A DNA stretch of 37,551 nt, from assembly GCA_937943625.1 (NCBI GenBank), contig CALEAD010000048.1, positions 1 through 37,551 on the forward strand. Direction: 5' to 3'. Below the pieces are notes generated by a model, which worked only from the letters and a program-made list of their open reading frames with translations, was not told the DNA's origin and made no database searches. Both the position numbers and the translations under genes were made by a program. Positions within the stretch are counted from its first letter, which is position 1. Every line of letters begins with the position of its first letter. Shown one piece after another: positions 7,805 through 15,989 of this stretch. Origin of the DNA: an uncultured Anaerolineae bacterium. GTDB taxonomy: Bacteria; Chloroflexota; Anaerolineae; Promineifilales; Promineifilaceae.

Positions 7805-10800
7805 GTGCTGCAAGTATTGGTGGTCGCCCGGAATGTACAAGGAAAGTCTGTCGCAGCACTGCTGCAACAGGGGTGCCCTGATTGGCACGTAACGACCGTT
7901 TCTGCACTGCCCCTCATTCAGCAGGAACTGACAACCAGACAGATTGATGTATTGGTGCTGGACCTGGCCTATGGGAATGGAGTGCGCTGGGTGCAACAGT
8001 GGCAGCGGCAGATGCGCGCAGCAGGAAAAACGGCCGTTGCTGCTCCCCTCATCCTTCTGGTCCCTTCTCATGCGGATTTTTCCCTGGCAGAGCAACAAGC
8101 GCACTTGCTTGCTCTGCCAGAGCTGATCAATCACGTGGTGCAGCAGGTTAACCTGTCCATGAGCGGGACAAACCTGCTGGCCGACGTGGTTGGGATGACT
8201 ACAGATGTCGTTTTGGTGACTACCGAGGAACAGATAATTGTTTATGTCAACCAAACTGTTTCCGAGGTGTTAGGTTACGAAGCGGCCGAGCTCATTGGCC
8301 GTCCGCTGGATATACTATTGCCCGCACGTTACCGGGCTATTCATCGGGAGCATCTGGCAGCGTTTGGTCGTTCATCCCTGCAAGAAATTGCTAAAGCCAA
8401 ACGCGCCCCTCTGGTTGCACACCATCATGATGGTTTTGAAGTAGCGGTAGAAATCTCTATCATGAAGCTAAAGCGCAACGGCCGTACTTACTTCGCCGCC
8501 CTGTTGCACGACATCTCTGCACGTGAAAAAGCAGCCATTGCCCTGCTGCAATATGCGCACCGCCTGGAAGTTTTGCGTGAAATAGACCAGGCCATTCTTG
8601 CCGCCAGGTCACCCCAAGAAATCGGACAGACTACGCTCGTTTACCTGCAGCACATCATCCCCTTCCAGCAGGCTAACATCATCCTGTTTACCTCCCCCAG
8701 AAAAAGCGCCGGCGCAACACTGTCCTCGTTCCTACCCGGTGGCGGCACCCTGATTGCCAGCCTCAACACCCCGCAATCCCACCTCGGTTCCCCAGATCAC
8801 CTCCTGGCACTGCAAGATGAAACCATAATGGCGTCCCTGCAGCAGGGGGAAGTGCGCGTGGCCAACAATCTCCCCGCCATGCCAGAACCACTGTTTTTGG
8901 CGCAGGAGCTCCTGCGCCAGGGCGTACAGGCCTACATGCTGGCGCCACTGTCCGTGCGCGAGGGGATGGTTGGCCTGATCAGCCTGCTGGCCGAGCAGCC
9001 AGACTGCTTTAACGAGGAGCACGTGGAGATTTTACGTGATGCTGCCCGCTCGGTGGCGTTGGCCATCCAGCAAGCGCGCCTGCTGGAACAGGAGCGCAGC
9101 CAGCGCCAGCTCACCGAAACGCTGCAAGAGGTAGCACGCATTCTCAGCAGCACGCTGGATCAGCAACAGGTGCTACGCATCATTCTCGATCAGTTGGCGC
9201 GCGTGATTGCTTACGACAGCGCCCTGGTTATGCTGCTGCAAGACGACAACCTGCGCCTGGTGGCACAAAGTGTGCACGAATCCGGGCCACCTTGCTCTGA
9301 ACAGCAATGCAAAAATCTTTTCCCCATTCAAGAGGTCCTGAACAGCGGCGTCCCTGTTTTAATCAGCGATACGGCCGTAGACGGCCGTTGGCAAGCCTAT
9401 CATGAAAACGATGAGACCCGCAGTTGGCTGGGCATCCCCCTGATTGCCAAAGGGATTGTCATTGGCCTGCTCAGCCTCAGCAAACATGAACCAGCCTACT
9501 ACACCGATCAGGATGCCGAACTTGCGCTCACCTTCGCCCTGCAAGCCGCCATCGCCGTCGAAAACGCCCAACTCTACTCCCGCGCTATTCGCGAAATTGA
9601 AGAGCGCCGCCGTGCAGAGGCAGCGCTTCAGGCCGAGCGCACCCACCTGGCCGCGCGCATCAAAGAGCGCACCGCCGAACTTAGCGCCGCCAACGCCCAG
9701 CTTGCGCGCGCCGTGCGCGCCCGCGACGAGTTCCTTGCCAGTATGAGCCACGAACTGCGCACCCCCCTCAACGCCATTCTAGGCATGACTGAAGTGCTGC
9801 AAACTGGCGCCTTTGGCGACCTTAACGACAAGCAACAAAATATGCTGCAAACCATCGTGCGCAGCGGCTATCACCTGCTCGATCTGATCAACGACATCTT
9901 GGACATTGCCAAAATCGAAGCTGGTCAGCTCGCTTTACAATCTTTCCCTTTACCCCTTCCTTCCATCTACCTTTCTTGCCTCAACCTGGTGAATCCCCAG
10001 GCAGCTAAAAAACAGATTCACGTGCAGTGCAGCACCAGCCAGAATGTGAGCATGGTATGGGGCGATGAACTGCGCGTCCAGCAGATTTTGATTAACCTGC
10101 TCAACAATGCCATCAAATTCACCCCTGCAGGTGGGCAGGTGGGGCTAGAAGTAAGCAGTGACCCTGCGCGTAATACCGTTTATTTCACGGTTTGGGACAC
10201 CGGCATTGGCATGTCCCTCAACGACGTGCGCCAGCTCTTCAGCGGCCCAAATGGCCCCCGCCCCTTTGTGCAGCTAGATACCGGCCTCTCACGCCAATAT
10301 GAGGGCACAGGCTTAGGCCTTTCCCTGGTTTATCACCTTACCGAGCTGCAAGGGGGCAGCCTGACCATCCGCAGCGAAGTCGGGCAGGGCAGTCGCCTGA
10401 CAGTGGCCTTGCCCGGCGAATCCATCCTCAAAGCTGCGGACGCACACGAAAATGGAGCTGTGACGCCGCTTTCACTGCGCGGGAAAATGATTTTGCTGGC
10501 GGAAGATAATGAGCTTTATGCGCGCGCCATTTCTACCTACTTGCTGGGGCAGGGGTATCGCCTGGTTGTGGCGCACACCGGGCCGCAAGCAGTGCAGCAG
10601 GCGCGCAACGCGCTGCCAGACCTGATGATTCTTGACCTGCAAATGCCCGAATTGGGAGGGCTGGAAGCGCTGCAGCTGATTAGAGAAAACGTGGAAGCGC
10701 AGCACATACCCGTTATTTTGACCTCCGCGTTGAATATGTCTGGTGATCAGGGGTATTATTTACAGCAAGGGGCAGACGCCTTTTTACTCAAACCGCTTTA

Positions 10801-10858
10801 CCTGCCTGAACTGGCCGCCAAGATTGAAGAACTGTTGCGCCGAGAAAACAGGGTATAA
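7805..10858 (+). CDS. Hybrid sensor histidine kinase with PAS, two GAF and receiver domains
   Basis: 1017 residues. Residues 1-115 resemble a degenerate receiver domain (VLQVLVVARN...VLVLDLAYG). A PAS domain lies at about 125-255, GAF domains at about 275-430 and 445-595, a coiled coil at about 600-640, HisKA with the phospho-accepting His649 (MSHELRTPLN), HATPase_c (NNAIKFTPAG, DTGIGM, GTGLGLSLV), and a C-terminal receiver with Asp944 (LMILDLQMPELGG). There is no membrane segment, so it is a cytosolic sensor. The GTG start at 7805 has a weak upstream site. A better-looking start, GTG 7782 (MTDSREK...), is in another frame, and a one-base indel would join the two. It lies 46 bp after the TPR gene. 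Confidence 0.9.
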   Translation: MLQVLVVARNVQGKSVAALLQQGCPDWHVTTVSALPLIQQELTTRQIDVLVLDLAYGNGVRWVQQWQRQMRAAGKTAVAAPLILLVPSHADFSLAEQQAHLLALPELINHVVQQVNLSMSGTNLLADVVGMTTDVVLVTTEEQIIVYVNQTVSEVLGYEAAELIGRPLDILLPARYRAIHREHLAAFGRSSLQEIAKAKRAPLVAHHHDGFEVAVEISIMKLKRNGRTYFAALLHDISAREKAAIALLQYAHRLEVLREIDQAILAARSPQEIGQTTLVYLQHIIPFQQANIILFTSPRKSAGATLSSFLPGGGTLIASLNTPQSHLGSPDHLLALQDETIMASLQQGEVRVANNLPAMPEPLFLAQELLRQGVQAYMLAPLSVREGMVGLISLLAEQPDCFNEEHVEILRDAARSVALAIQQARLLEQERSQRQLTETLQEVARILSSTLDQQQVLRIILDQLARVIAYDSALVMLLQDDNLRLVAQSVHESGPPCSEQQCKNLFPIQEVLNSGVPVLISDTAVDGRWQAYHENDETRSWLGIPLIAKGIVIGLLSLSKHEPAYYTDQDAELALTFALQAAIAVENAQLYSRAIREIEERRRAEAALQAERTHLAARIKERTAELSAANAQLARAVRARDEFLASMSHELRTPLNAILGMTEVLQTGAFGDLNDKQQNMLQTIVRSGYHLLDLINDILDIAKIEAGQLALQSFPLPLPSIYLSCLNLVNPQAAKKQIHVQCSTSQNVSMVWGDELRVQQILINLLNNAIKFTPAGGQVGLEVSSDPARNTVYFTVWDTGIGMSLNDVRQLFSGPNGPRPFVQLDTGLSRQYEGTGLGLSLVYHLTELQGGSLTIRSEVGQGSRLTVALPGESILKAADAHENGAVTPLSLRGKMILLAEDNELYARAISTYLLGQGYRLVVAHTGPQAVQQARNALPDLMILDLQMPELGGLEALQLIRENVEAQHIPVILTSALNMSGDQGYYLQQGADAFLLKPLYLPELAAKIEELLRRENRV

Positions 10859-10864
10859 AAGGCT

Positions 10865-10893
10865 GGTAGCCCAGGTTGTTAACCTGGGCTACC
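10865..10893. terminator. Perfect 13-bp hairpin between convergent genes
   Basis: GGTAGCCCAGGTT (10865-10877) and AACCTGGGCTACC (10881-10893) pair perfectly around GTT. It sits between the 3' ends of the kinase gene (plus) and asnS (minus) and can serve both. There is no strong T tract. The AACCTGGGCTAC half recurs near 12565, so it may also be a member of a palindromic repeat family. Confidence 0.55.
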
Positions 10894-10898
10894 TTAGT

Positions 10899-12236
10899 CT
10901 AGGGCTTCATGCGGTTGAGCGTGCGCGGGAAGGGGCTGGTCTGGCGAATGTGGTCCAGGCCGCAAATCCAGGCCACTGTGCGCTCTAGCCCCAGGCCAAA
11001 GCCGCTGTGTGGCACGCTGCCGTACTTGCGCAGTTCTACGTACCATTGGTAATGTTCTAATGGCAGTTCGTGCCTCTGGATTGCAGCGATGAGCATGTCT
11101 GGGTCGCTCATGCGTTCGCTGCCGCCAATAATTTCCCCGTACCCTTCTGGGGCAAGCAAATCTACGCTTTTGCACACTTCTGGGCGACCCGACCAGGGTT
11201 CCATGTAGAACGCTTTGACCTGGGTGGGATAGCCGTAGACAAACAGTGGCTTGTCAAACCGTTTTGTTAGTTCTGTCTCGTGAGGCGAGCCAAAGTCGTC
11301 GCCCCACTCAATGGCGAGCAGTTCTTTCTGTTGCGGGTCATCGCTGGCATCGCGGATGGCGTGAATGCGCGCAATTGCCTCGTCGTAACTGATGCGCGGG
11401 AAAGGTGGGGTGATCTTCTCTAGCACAGTCAGGTCGCGTTCCAGATATTCTAGCTCGTTGCGCCGCTGCGCCAGGGTGGTTTGCACAATGTAGCTGACGA
11501 ATTGCTCTTCAAAGGCCATCAGGTCATCCAGGTCAAAATAGGCCATTTCTGGCTCTACCATCCAAAATTCGGCCAGGTGGCGGCGCGTTTTGGACTTTTC
11601 GGCGCGGAAGGTGGGCCCAAAGCAGTAGACTTTGCCGAAGGCCATGATGTTGGCTTCGTTGTATAGCTGGCCGGTTTGCGCCAGGTAGGCTTTTTCGTCA
11701 AAGTAGTTGACTTCAAAAAGGGTGCTGGTTCCTTCGGCAGCGCTGGGGGTGATGATGGGGGTGTCTATGTTGAGGAAGCCCTGGTTATCAAGAAAGTCTA
11801 TGATGGCGCGTTTGATGGTAGCGCGCACACGCATGATGGCCCACTGCTGGCTGGAGCGCAACCAGAGGTGGCGGTTGTCCATGAGAAACTCGACGCCGTG
11901 TTCTTTGGGGGTAATGGGGTAGTCTGAGACGTTTTGCAGCACGGTAACGGCCGTTACGCCCACCTCGTATCCTTTGGGAATACCGGGAGCGCGTTCATTG
12001 TTGCGCACCGTGCCCGTAACAATGAGGGAAGACTCTTGCCCCAGTCGCTTGAGTAGCTCAAACTGCTCATCGCCAATTTCGGGGCGGAAGGCAACAGCCT
12101 GCGTGATACCGCTGCCATCACGCAGGCGCATAAAGAGCAGCTTTCCTTTGGGCGTGCTGGCGTACAGCCAGCCTTTGATGGTAACTTCTTGACCAACATG
12201 GTTGGCAATCTGTTCTATGCGAATTTCTGTAGCCAT
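10899..12236 (-). CDS. asnS: Asparaginyl-tRNA synthetase
   Basis: 445 residues. Charges tRNA-Asn with asparagine in the cytoplasm. An N-terminal OB-fold anticodon-binding domain (residues about 15-105, [26 protein letters not shown]) is followed by a class II catalytic core with motif 2 ([21 protein letters not shown] begins near 210) and motif 3 ([18 protein letters not shown], 414 onward). The C-terminus [12 protein letters not shown] is typical of AsnRS rather than AspRS. The start at 12236 is supported by AAGGAAC upstream. A sigma70-type promoter is visible at 12297-12326. Monocistronic: the neighbours are on the other strand. Confidence 0.96.
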   Translation of the reverse strand: MATEIRIEQIANHVGQEVTIKGWLYASTPKGKLLFMRLRDGSGITQAVAFRPEIGDEQFELLKRLGQESSLIVTGTVRNNERAPGIPKGYEVGVTAVTVLQNVSDYPITPKEHGVEFLMDNRHLWLRSSQQWAIMRVRATIKRAIIDFLDNQGFLNIDTPIITPSAAEGTSTLFEVNYFDEKAYLAQTGQLYNEANIMAFGKVYCFGPTFRAEKSKTRRHLAEFWMVEPEMAYFDLDDLMAFEEQFVSYIVQTTLAQRRNELEYLERDLTVLEKITPPFPRISYDEAIARIHAIRDASDDPQQKELLAIEWGDDFGSPHETELTKRFDKPLFVYGYPTQVKAFYMEPWSGRPEVCKSVDLLAPEGYGEIIGGSERMSDPDMLIAAIQRHELPLEHYQWYVELRKYGSVPHSGFGLGLERTVAWICGLDHIRQTSPFPRTLNRMKP

Positions 12237-12296
12237 GGATGTTCCTTAAGAAAGAGAGGTTGGTTTGTTGGTTGGGTGGATGGGTTTGTTGGACGG

Positions 12297-12326
12297 ATTT
12301 TACCACAAGCAGGGTAGGCATGTCAG
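12297..12326 (-). promoter_or_regulatory. Putative promoter of asnS
   Basis: On the minus strand CTGACA (12326-12321), an 18-bp spacer, and TAAAAT (12302-12297). The 5' UTR would be about 50 bases and rich in CCAA-type repeats, with AAGGAAC just before the start codon. Confidence 0.5.
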
Positions 12327-12510
12327 GTTGCGTGTTGACGCAAATGGATTTGCAAAGCAGGGGACGGGGCGGGTTGCCTCTTGCCCACGCTACCCACAGA
12401 CGGCAGAATGGCGAAAGTTGGCTACAATTTCAGCTGGCAAACCTGCACGTTTTCACGTCTTTACATTTCACGTTCTAAATTTTTGGGCGTTTCCCTTGCG
12501 CGGAGCGCTC

Positions 12511-12633
12511 CACGATGAATGAAAATGGCACGCAGGTTAACGAACCTGTGCCCACCAGGTTTGGCAACCTGGGCTACAGTTACAACCGTCCGCGGTCGGC
12601 GGTCCGCCGTTGGCGGTCATTTTCCGAGGAGGC
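12511..12633 (+). repeat. Leader repeat, copy B, carrying the RBS of the PLP enzyme gene
   Basis: Second copy of the repeat at 5948-6026. It begins CACGATGAATGAAAATGG, includes ACGCAGGTTA and GCGGTCCGCCGT, and ends ATTTTCCGAGGAGGC. A central insertion contains an AACCTGGGCTAC element. The final GAGGAGG provides ribosome binding for GTG 12643. Confidence 0.75.
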
Positions 12634-12642
12634 ATTACCCAG

Positions 12643-13818
12643 GTGAACACCCATTGGCAGCTACAAACGCAACTGATTCATGCCGGAGATGGGGCAAACC
12701 CGTCAACGGCCGTTTCCAGCCCCATTTACCAAAGCGCCACTTTTCGCTTCGCCAGCGCCGAAGAGATAGCCGCAGCCATGGTCAGCGAGGCGCATCCCCA
12801 GTTTTACGGCCGTTTTGCCACCCCCAATACGCAGCAGGTAGAAGCCACCGTCGCCGCGCTCGAAGGGGGCGAAGCGGCGCTGGCTGTTGCTTCTGGCATG
12901 GCGGCCGTTTCGCAGGTGTTGCTCACCTTCTTGCAAGCGGGCGATCATCTCGTGACGCAAAAAACGCTTTACCCCACCACCTACCGTCTGATGAACGAAT
13001 TTTTGCCCCGCCTGGGCATTAGCGCCACTTTTGTAGACCAGACAGAGGTAGACGCTTTTGCCGCCGCCATTCGCCCCAATACCAAGCTAATCTATACAGA
13101 AACGCCCGCCAACCCCACCCTCAGCCTGACCGATCTAACGGCCGTTGCTGATCTGGCGCGCACCCATAACCTGCTAACGGTAACGGACAATACCTTTGCC
13201 ACGCCCTACAATCAACGGCCGTTATCCCTGGGCATAGACGTAGTGCTACACAGCGCCACCAAATACCTGGCCGGCCACTCTGACGTAGTGGCAGGCATCA
13301 TCGTCAGCAGTCGGCCGCATATTAGCCGCCTCTGGCACGATTTTGTGCTGCTGGGGGGCGTGCTGCACCCCATGGAGGCGTGGCTGCTGGAACGTGGCCT
13401 GAAGAGCTTTGCCCTGCGCATGAAACAACACAACGAAAATGCCCTGGCTGTAGCGCAATTTCTGCAAAGCCACCCGGCCGTGCGCGTCGTCTATTACCCC
13501 GGCCTACCCACCCACCCCCAATACGACCTGGCGCAGCGGCAAATGCCCGGCGGCGGCAGCGGCATGGTCTGTTTTGACCTGCACGGCGGGCGCCAGGCGG
13601 GCTACAGGCTGCTGCAAAAAGTGAAGCTAATCAGCCTGGCCGTCAGCCTGGGTGGGGTGCATTCCCTCATCACCCACCCTGCCAGCACCATTTCGGCCAT
13701 GCAGAGCGACGCACAAATTGCCGCCAGCGGTGTGATGCCTGGCCTGGTACGTCTCTCCGTAGGGCTGGAAGACGCCACAGATATTATTGCTGACCTGGCG
13801 CAGGGGTTGGTAGATTAG
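12643..13818 (+). CDS. Cys/Met-metabolism PLP enzyme (cystathionine gamma-synthase/lyase or methionine gamma-lyase type)
   Basis: 391 residues, normal for the trans-sulfuration family. It opens LQTQLIHAGDGANPSTAVSSPIYQSATF, a conserved N-terminus. The PLP-binding lysine is Lys207 in SATKYLAGHSDVVAG, and the substrate-loop sequence LISLAVSLGGVHSLITHPAST is present near the C-terminus. Family members make or cleave C-S bonds of cystathionine, homocysteine or methionine; sequence alone does not separate the activities here. The start is GTG 12643, ten bases after GAGGAGG from the leader repeat. A TTG at 12610 is in frame but lies inside the repeat. No other sulfur-metabolism gene is adjacent. 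Confidence 0.9.
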   Translation: MNTHWQLQTQLIHAGDGANPSTAVSSPIYQSATFRFASAEEIAAAMVSEAHPQFYGRFATPNTQQVEATVAALEGGEAALAVASGMAAVSQVLLTFLQAGDHLVTQKTLYPTTYRLMNEFLPRLGISATFVDQTEVDAFAAAIRPNTKLIYTETPANPTLSLTDLTAVADLARTHNLLTVTDNTFATPYNQRPLSLGIDVVLHSATKYLAGHSDVVAGIIVSSRPHISRLWHDFVLLGGVLHPMEAWLLERGLKSFALRMKQHNENALAVAQFLQSHPAVRVVYYPGLPTHPQYDLAQRQMPGGGSGMVCFDLHGGRQAGYRLLQKVKLISLAVSLGGVHSLITHPASTISAMQSDAQIAASGVMPGLVRLSVGLEDATDIIADLAQGLVD

Positions 13819-13827
13819 AGAGAGAAA

Positions 13828-13880
13828 CGTATCCATTCACGTAAGACAGTATCACAGAGAACCATAGAGGAAGCACGGAG
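13828..13880. repeat. CACAGAG-type dispersed repeat, copy 1
   Basis: CGTATCCATTCACGTAAGACAGTATCAC followed by an imperfect GAGANCCANAGAGG segment matches the reverse complement of about 31935-32008. It lies just after the PLP enzyme gene. Confidence 0.65.
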
Positions 13881-13939
13881 AGCCCCAAAGCAAACATCTT
13901 TGCAGATTCCTTAACTTCCAAACTCCAATCTCTGTACTA

Positions 13940-13968
13940 TTGCCATTCTTTGCCACAAATAGTAGCAT
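13940..13968 (+). promoter_or_regulatory. Possible promoter for the 14010 gene pair
   Basis: TTGCCA (13940-13945), a 17-bp spacer, TAGCAT (13963-13968). The match is moderate only. Confidence 0.3.
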
Positions 13969-14009
13969 AGGCAACGATGCTTATAGATTCTGACAAGGAA
14001 AGGTAAAAC

Positions 14010-14393
14010 GTGAAACGACCTGAACCTGAACTGATCACCATTATTGAAGGGCCAACCCCAGACTTTTTTGACAGTCCGCAGGATTGGCTGCAATCTATTT
14101 ACGAAGGGCCAGACGACCGCGACTCTGTTTACTGCCAACTGCGCACCAACACTGGGCGCGACATTCTGGCGCGCTGCCAGGCCGCCTGGGCCGAAGGGCG
14201 CCCCGTGCAGTTGCAATATCCAGACGAAATGCGCATGCCCCAATTCGTTGACGTGATTGCCATGCGCCTGGGTGAAGTGGAAGAAGGGCAGCTTTTGCAG
14301 CTTTGGGTCTCCTTCCCCGTTGACTATACGGACGATGAAGGCGAGGAGGGCGAGGCGTTTGGAGAGGATGACGATGGCTTCTATTACAGATAA
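14010..14393 (+). CDS. Small acidic hypothetical protein
   Basis: 127 residues from GTG 14010, with AAGGAAAGG (13995-14003) upstream. It is soluble, with a strongly acidic C-terminus (DDEGEEGEAFGEDDDG). No family is recognised. Its last 20 bases overlap the start of the next gene, which implies coupled translation. Confidence 0.65.
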   Translation: MKRPEPELITIIEGPTPDFFDSPQDWLQSIYEGPDDRDSVYCQLRTNTGRDILARCQAAWAEGRPVQLQYPDEMRMPQFVDVIAMRLGEVEEGQLLQLWVSFPVDYTDDEGEEGEAFGEDDDGFYYR

Positions 14394-14742
14394 ATACTTT
14401 GCCGCGCTCAATGCCCTGGACCGGGAAGCGTATCTGGCTTGCTTTAGCGAGAATGTGCTGCTGCGAGACCCTTATGGCGCACGGCCGTTGCAGGGCACAG
14501 CCGGTCTGCACAAATTTATGGACGGCATGGAGCGCACCTGGGCCAGCTTCCAGATGACCCCAGGCGATGCCTATGCTGCCGGCAACCGCGTCGCCGTGCC
14601 CTGGCGCTGCGTGGCTACGGCCAAATCGGGCAAAGTGGCTGACTTTGCTGGCGTGAACGTCTTTACCATTGACGAAAGTGGCCTCATTGCCCAGCTAGAC
14701 GGCTACTGGGATTTTAAGGCCATGGTGGCCCAAATCAGCTAG
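14374..14742 (+). CDS. SnoaL/NTF2-like fold protein
   Basis: 122 residues. The sequence ITDKYFAALNALDREAYLACFSENVLLRDPYGARPLQGTAG is the typical start of a SnoaL-like/ketosteroid-isomerase-like alpha+beta barrel, and the end has FTIDESGLIAQLDGYWD. Members include isomerases, cyclases and non-catalytic binding proteins, so the substrate is unknown. ATG 14374 follows GGAGAGG at a spacing of six. A longer frame opening at 14257 is in the preceding gene and is not used. It overlaps the upstream gene by 20 bp and precedes fatty-acyl-CoA enzymes, so a lipid or steroid-type substrate is possible. Confidence 0.8.
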   Translation: MASITDKYFAALNALDREAYLACFSENVLLRDPYGARPLQGTAGLHKFMDGMERTWASFQMTPGDAYAAGNRVAVPWRCVATAKSGKVADFAGVNVFTIDESGLIAQLDGYWDFKAMVAQIS

Positions 14743-14743
14743 G

Positions 14744-14823
14744 TATTGACAGTTGACGATTGACGATTGGCGATTCAGCACTTAATCGTCAATCGTTAAT
14801 CCTCAACCCCAAATCGTAAATCC
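14744..14823. repeat. GATTGACGATT-type palindromic repeat
   Basis: TTGACGATTGACGATTGGCGATT and AATCGTCAATCGTTAATCCTCAA form an imperfect inverted repeat filling the whole gap between two genes. It abuts the next ATG, so that gene has no visible Shine-Dalgarno sequence. The same family occurs at 21808-21868, 22066-22105, 28008-28042, 32775-32826 and 37209-37258. Confidence 0.7.
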
Positions 14824-14824
14824 T

Positions 14825-15604
14825 ATGGAAACCATCCTCTACGACGTAACGGACGGAATTGCCACCATCACCCTCAACCGGCCGCACACCCTCAACGCCT
14901 TTACCGACCAGATGATTGCAGAAACAACGCAGGCCTTTAAGCAGGCAGGGCGAGATACGGCCGTGCGCTGTGTGGTCATTACCGGCAGCGGCCGCGGCTT
15001 TTCCTCCGGGCAGGACCTGGCCGACGTGCAGGCGCGCGCTGGGGATTTCTCCATTGGCGAACATTTACGCCACGGCTATCACCAGCTCATCCTGCAAATG
15101 GTGGCGCTGGAAAAGCCGATCATTGCTGCTGTAAATGGCATTGCTGCCGGAGCCGGCTGCGGCGTGGCCCTGGCTGCCGATTTGCGTATTGCTTCGGACG
15201 GGGCCAGCTTCATGCTTGCCTTTAGCAAGGTGGGGCTGATCCCTGACAGCGGCATTAACTGGCTGCTGCCGCGTATTGTGGGATACGGCCGTGCTTACCA
15301 GCTCGCCATCACCGCAGAAAAACTGCCCGCTGCGCAGGCGCTGGCCTGGGGCGTGGTGAATGCCGTTGTGCCCCACGAGCAGCTTGGGGAAACGGTGGCG
15401 GCCTGGGCGCAGAAGCTGGCCACCGGCCCCACCCTGGCCTTTGGCCTGACCAAGCGCGCCATGCACAAAGCGTGGCACAGCACTCTGGCCGAGGCGCTGG
15501 CCTACGAGGCGTATCTGCAAGAAATTGCCGGGCGCAGCGCCGACAACAAAGAGGGCGTGCAGGCCTTCCTGGAAAAACGCGCCCCTAACTTTAGTGGGAA
15601 GTAA
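14825..15604 (+). CDS. Enoyl-CoA hydratase/isomerase family protein
   Basis: 259 residues, the family length. Crotonase-fold signatures: ITLNRPHTLNAF near the N-terminus, the CoA/oxyanion-hole segments GRGFSSGQDLAD (about 56-67) and IAAVNGIAAGAGCGVALAADLRIA (from about 100), and a C-terminal FLEKRAPNFSGK. GLIPDSGINWLLPRIVG resembles PaaG (phenylacetate-pathway isomerase), so either a hydratase or an isomerase role is possible. With the 3-hydroxyacyl-CoA dehydrogenase at 15990 it would cover two consecutive steps of acyl-CoA degradation. ATG 14825 directly follows a palindromic repeat and lacks a clear Shine-Dalgarno sequence. Confidence 0.9.
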   Translation: METILYDVTDGIATITLNRPHTLNAFTDQMIAETTQAFKQAGRDTAVRCVVITGSGRGFSSGQDLADVQARAGDFSIGEHLRHGYHQLILQMVALEKPIIAAVNGIAAGAGCGVALAADLRIASDGASFMLAFSKVGLIPDSGINWLLPRIVGYGRAYQLAITAEKLPAAQALAWGVVNAVVPHEQLGETVAAWAQKLATGPTLAFGLTKRAMHKAWHSTLAEALAYEAYLQEIAGRSADNKEGVQAFLEKRAPNFSGK

Positions 15605-15638
15605 ATCTGCGGAAAGGTAAGCCATCTTAGCTAAAACA

Positions 15639-15821
15639 ATGGATGCGCGCAAAGCACAAAAGCACTTTCGTGAATTACTCCTACTCGTCCACCAGGGTAC
15701 TGAGGTTGTTATCGAGCAAGACAACTTGCCGGTAGCTCGTCTCGTGCCCATCTCTTCACCCGCCGAGGAATACCGAATTGTGGGATTGCACGAAGGAGAA
15801 ATCCGGCTGAGTGACCGGTAA
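15639..15821 (+). pseudogene. Antitoxin of a VapB/Phd type, apparently C-terminally truncated
   Basis: 60 residues: MDARKAQKHFRELLLLVHQGTEVVIEQDNLPVARLVPISS... This matches the DNA-binding half of Phd/YefM-like antitoxins that accompany PIN toxins. From memory, intact relatives continue after GLHxGxI with about 15-20 acidic/aromatic residues that bind the toxin; here the frame ends GLHEGEIRLSDR. The next codons, in another frame, are a toxin fragment, consistent with one internal deletion removing the antitoxin tail and the toxin front. GGAAAGG lies about 22 bases before ATG 15639, so translation might begin a few codons earlier at a non-ATG codon. It may still bind DNA. Confidence 0.65.
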
Positions 15822-15973
15822 CGCTTGCACATCTTTTAGCACGCGACAGTTTACCGATGCATCATCATGACTCCTTTGACCGCTTGCTGATTGCTCAAGC
15901 CCAGGTTGAAGGTGCAGTTCGGATGAGTAAAGATACTCTCTTTGCCAGATATGCTGGGCAAACGATCTGGTAG
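15818..15973 (+). pseudogene. VapC-like PIN toxin, C-terminal remnant
   Basis: The frame from 15818 reads VTLAHLLARDSLPMHHHDSFDRLLIAQ and continues to a stop at 15971-15973. This is the distal PIN-domain pattern LP.HHRDPFDRLLIAQA...D..F..Y....W, with the acidic Asp of DSFDR and of KDTLF present. About the first 75-80 residues, with the earlier catalytic acids, are missing, so it cannot be an active nuclease. It begins exactly at the antitoxin stop, which points to a deletion joint. The first ATG in frame is 15857. Confidence 0.65.
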
Positions 15974-15989
15974 TTCTCTAGGATAAGCA

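Larger units (their letters stand above)
12237..12642. other. Intergenic region between asnS and the PLP enzyme gene
   Basis: About 400 bp. Holds the asnS promoter, a G-rich TTGG-type stretch (12258-12292, similar to one at 21930-21952), an AACCTGGGCTAC half-palindrome near 12565, and leader repeat copy B (12511-12633). No gene is supported. Confidence 0.5.

Noticed and set aside
12258..12292. G-rich TTGG stretch as a G-quadruplex switch
   Set aside because: Only runs of two or three G with uneven spacing; it is better explained as a simple repeat, similar to 21930-21952.
15065..15832. 255-aa minus-strand frame opposite the enoyl-CoA hydratase and antitoxin
   Set aside because: A shadow of well-conserved plus-strand genes with no recognisable protein features.
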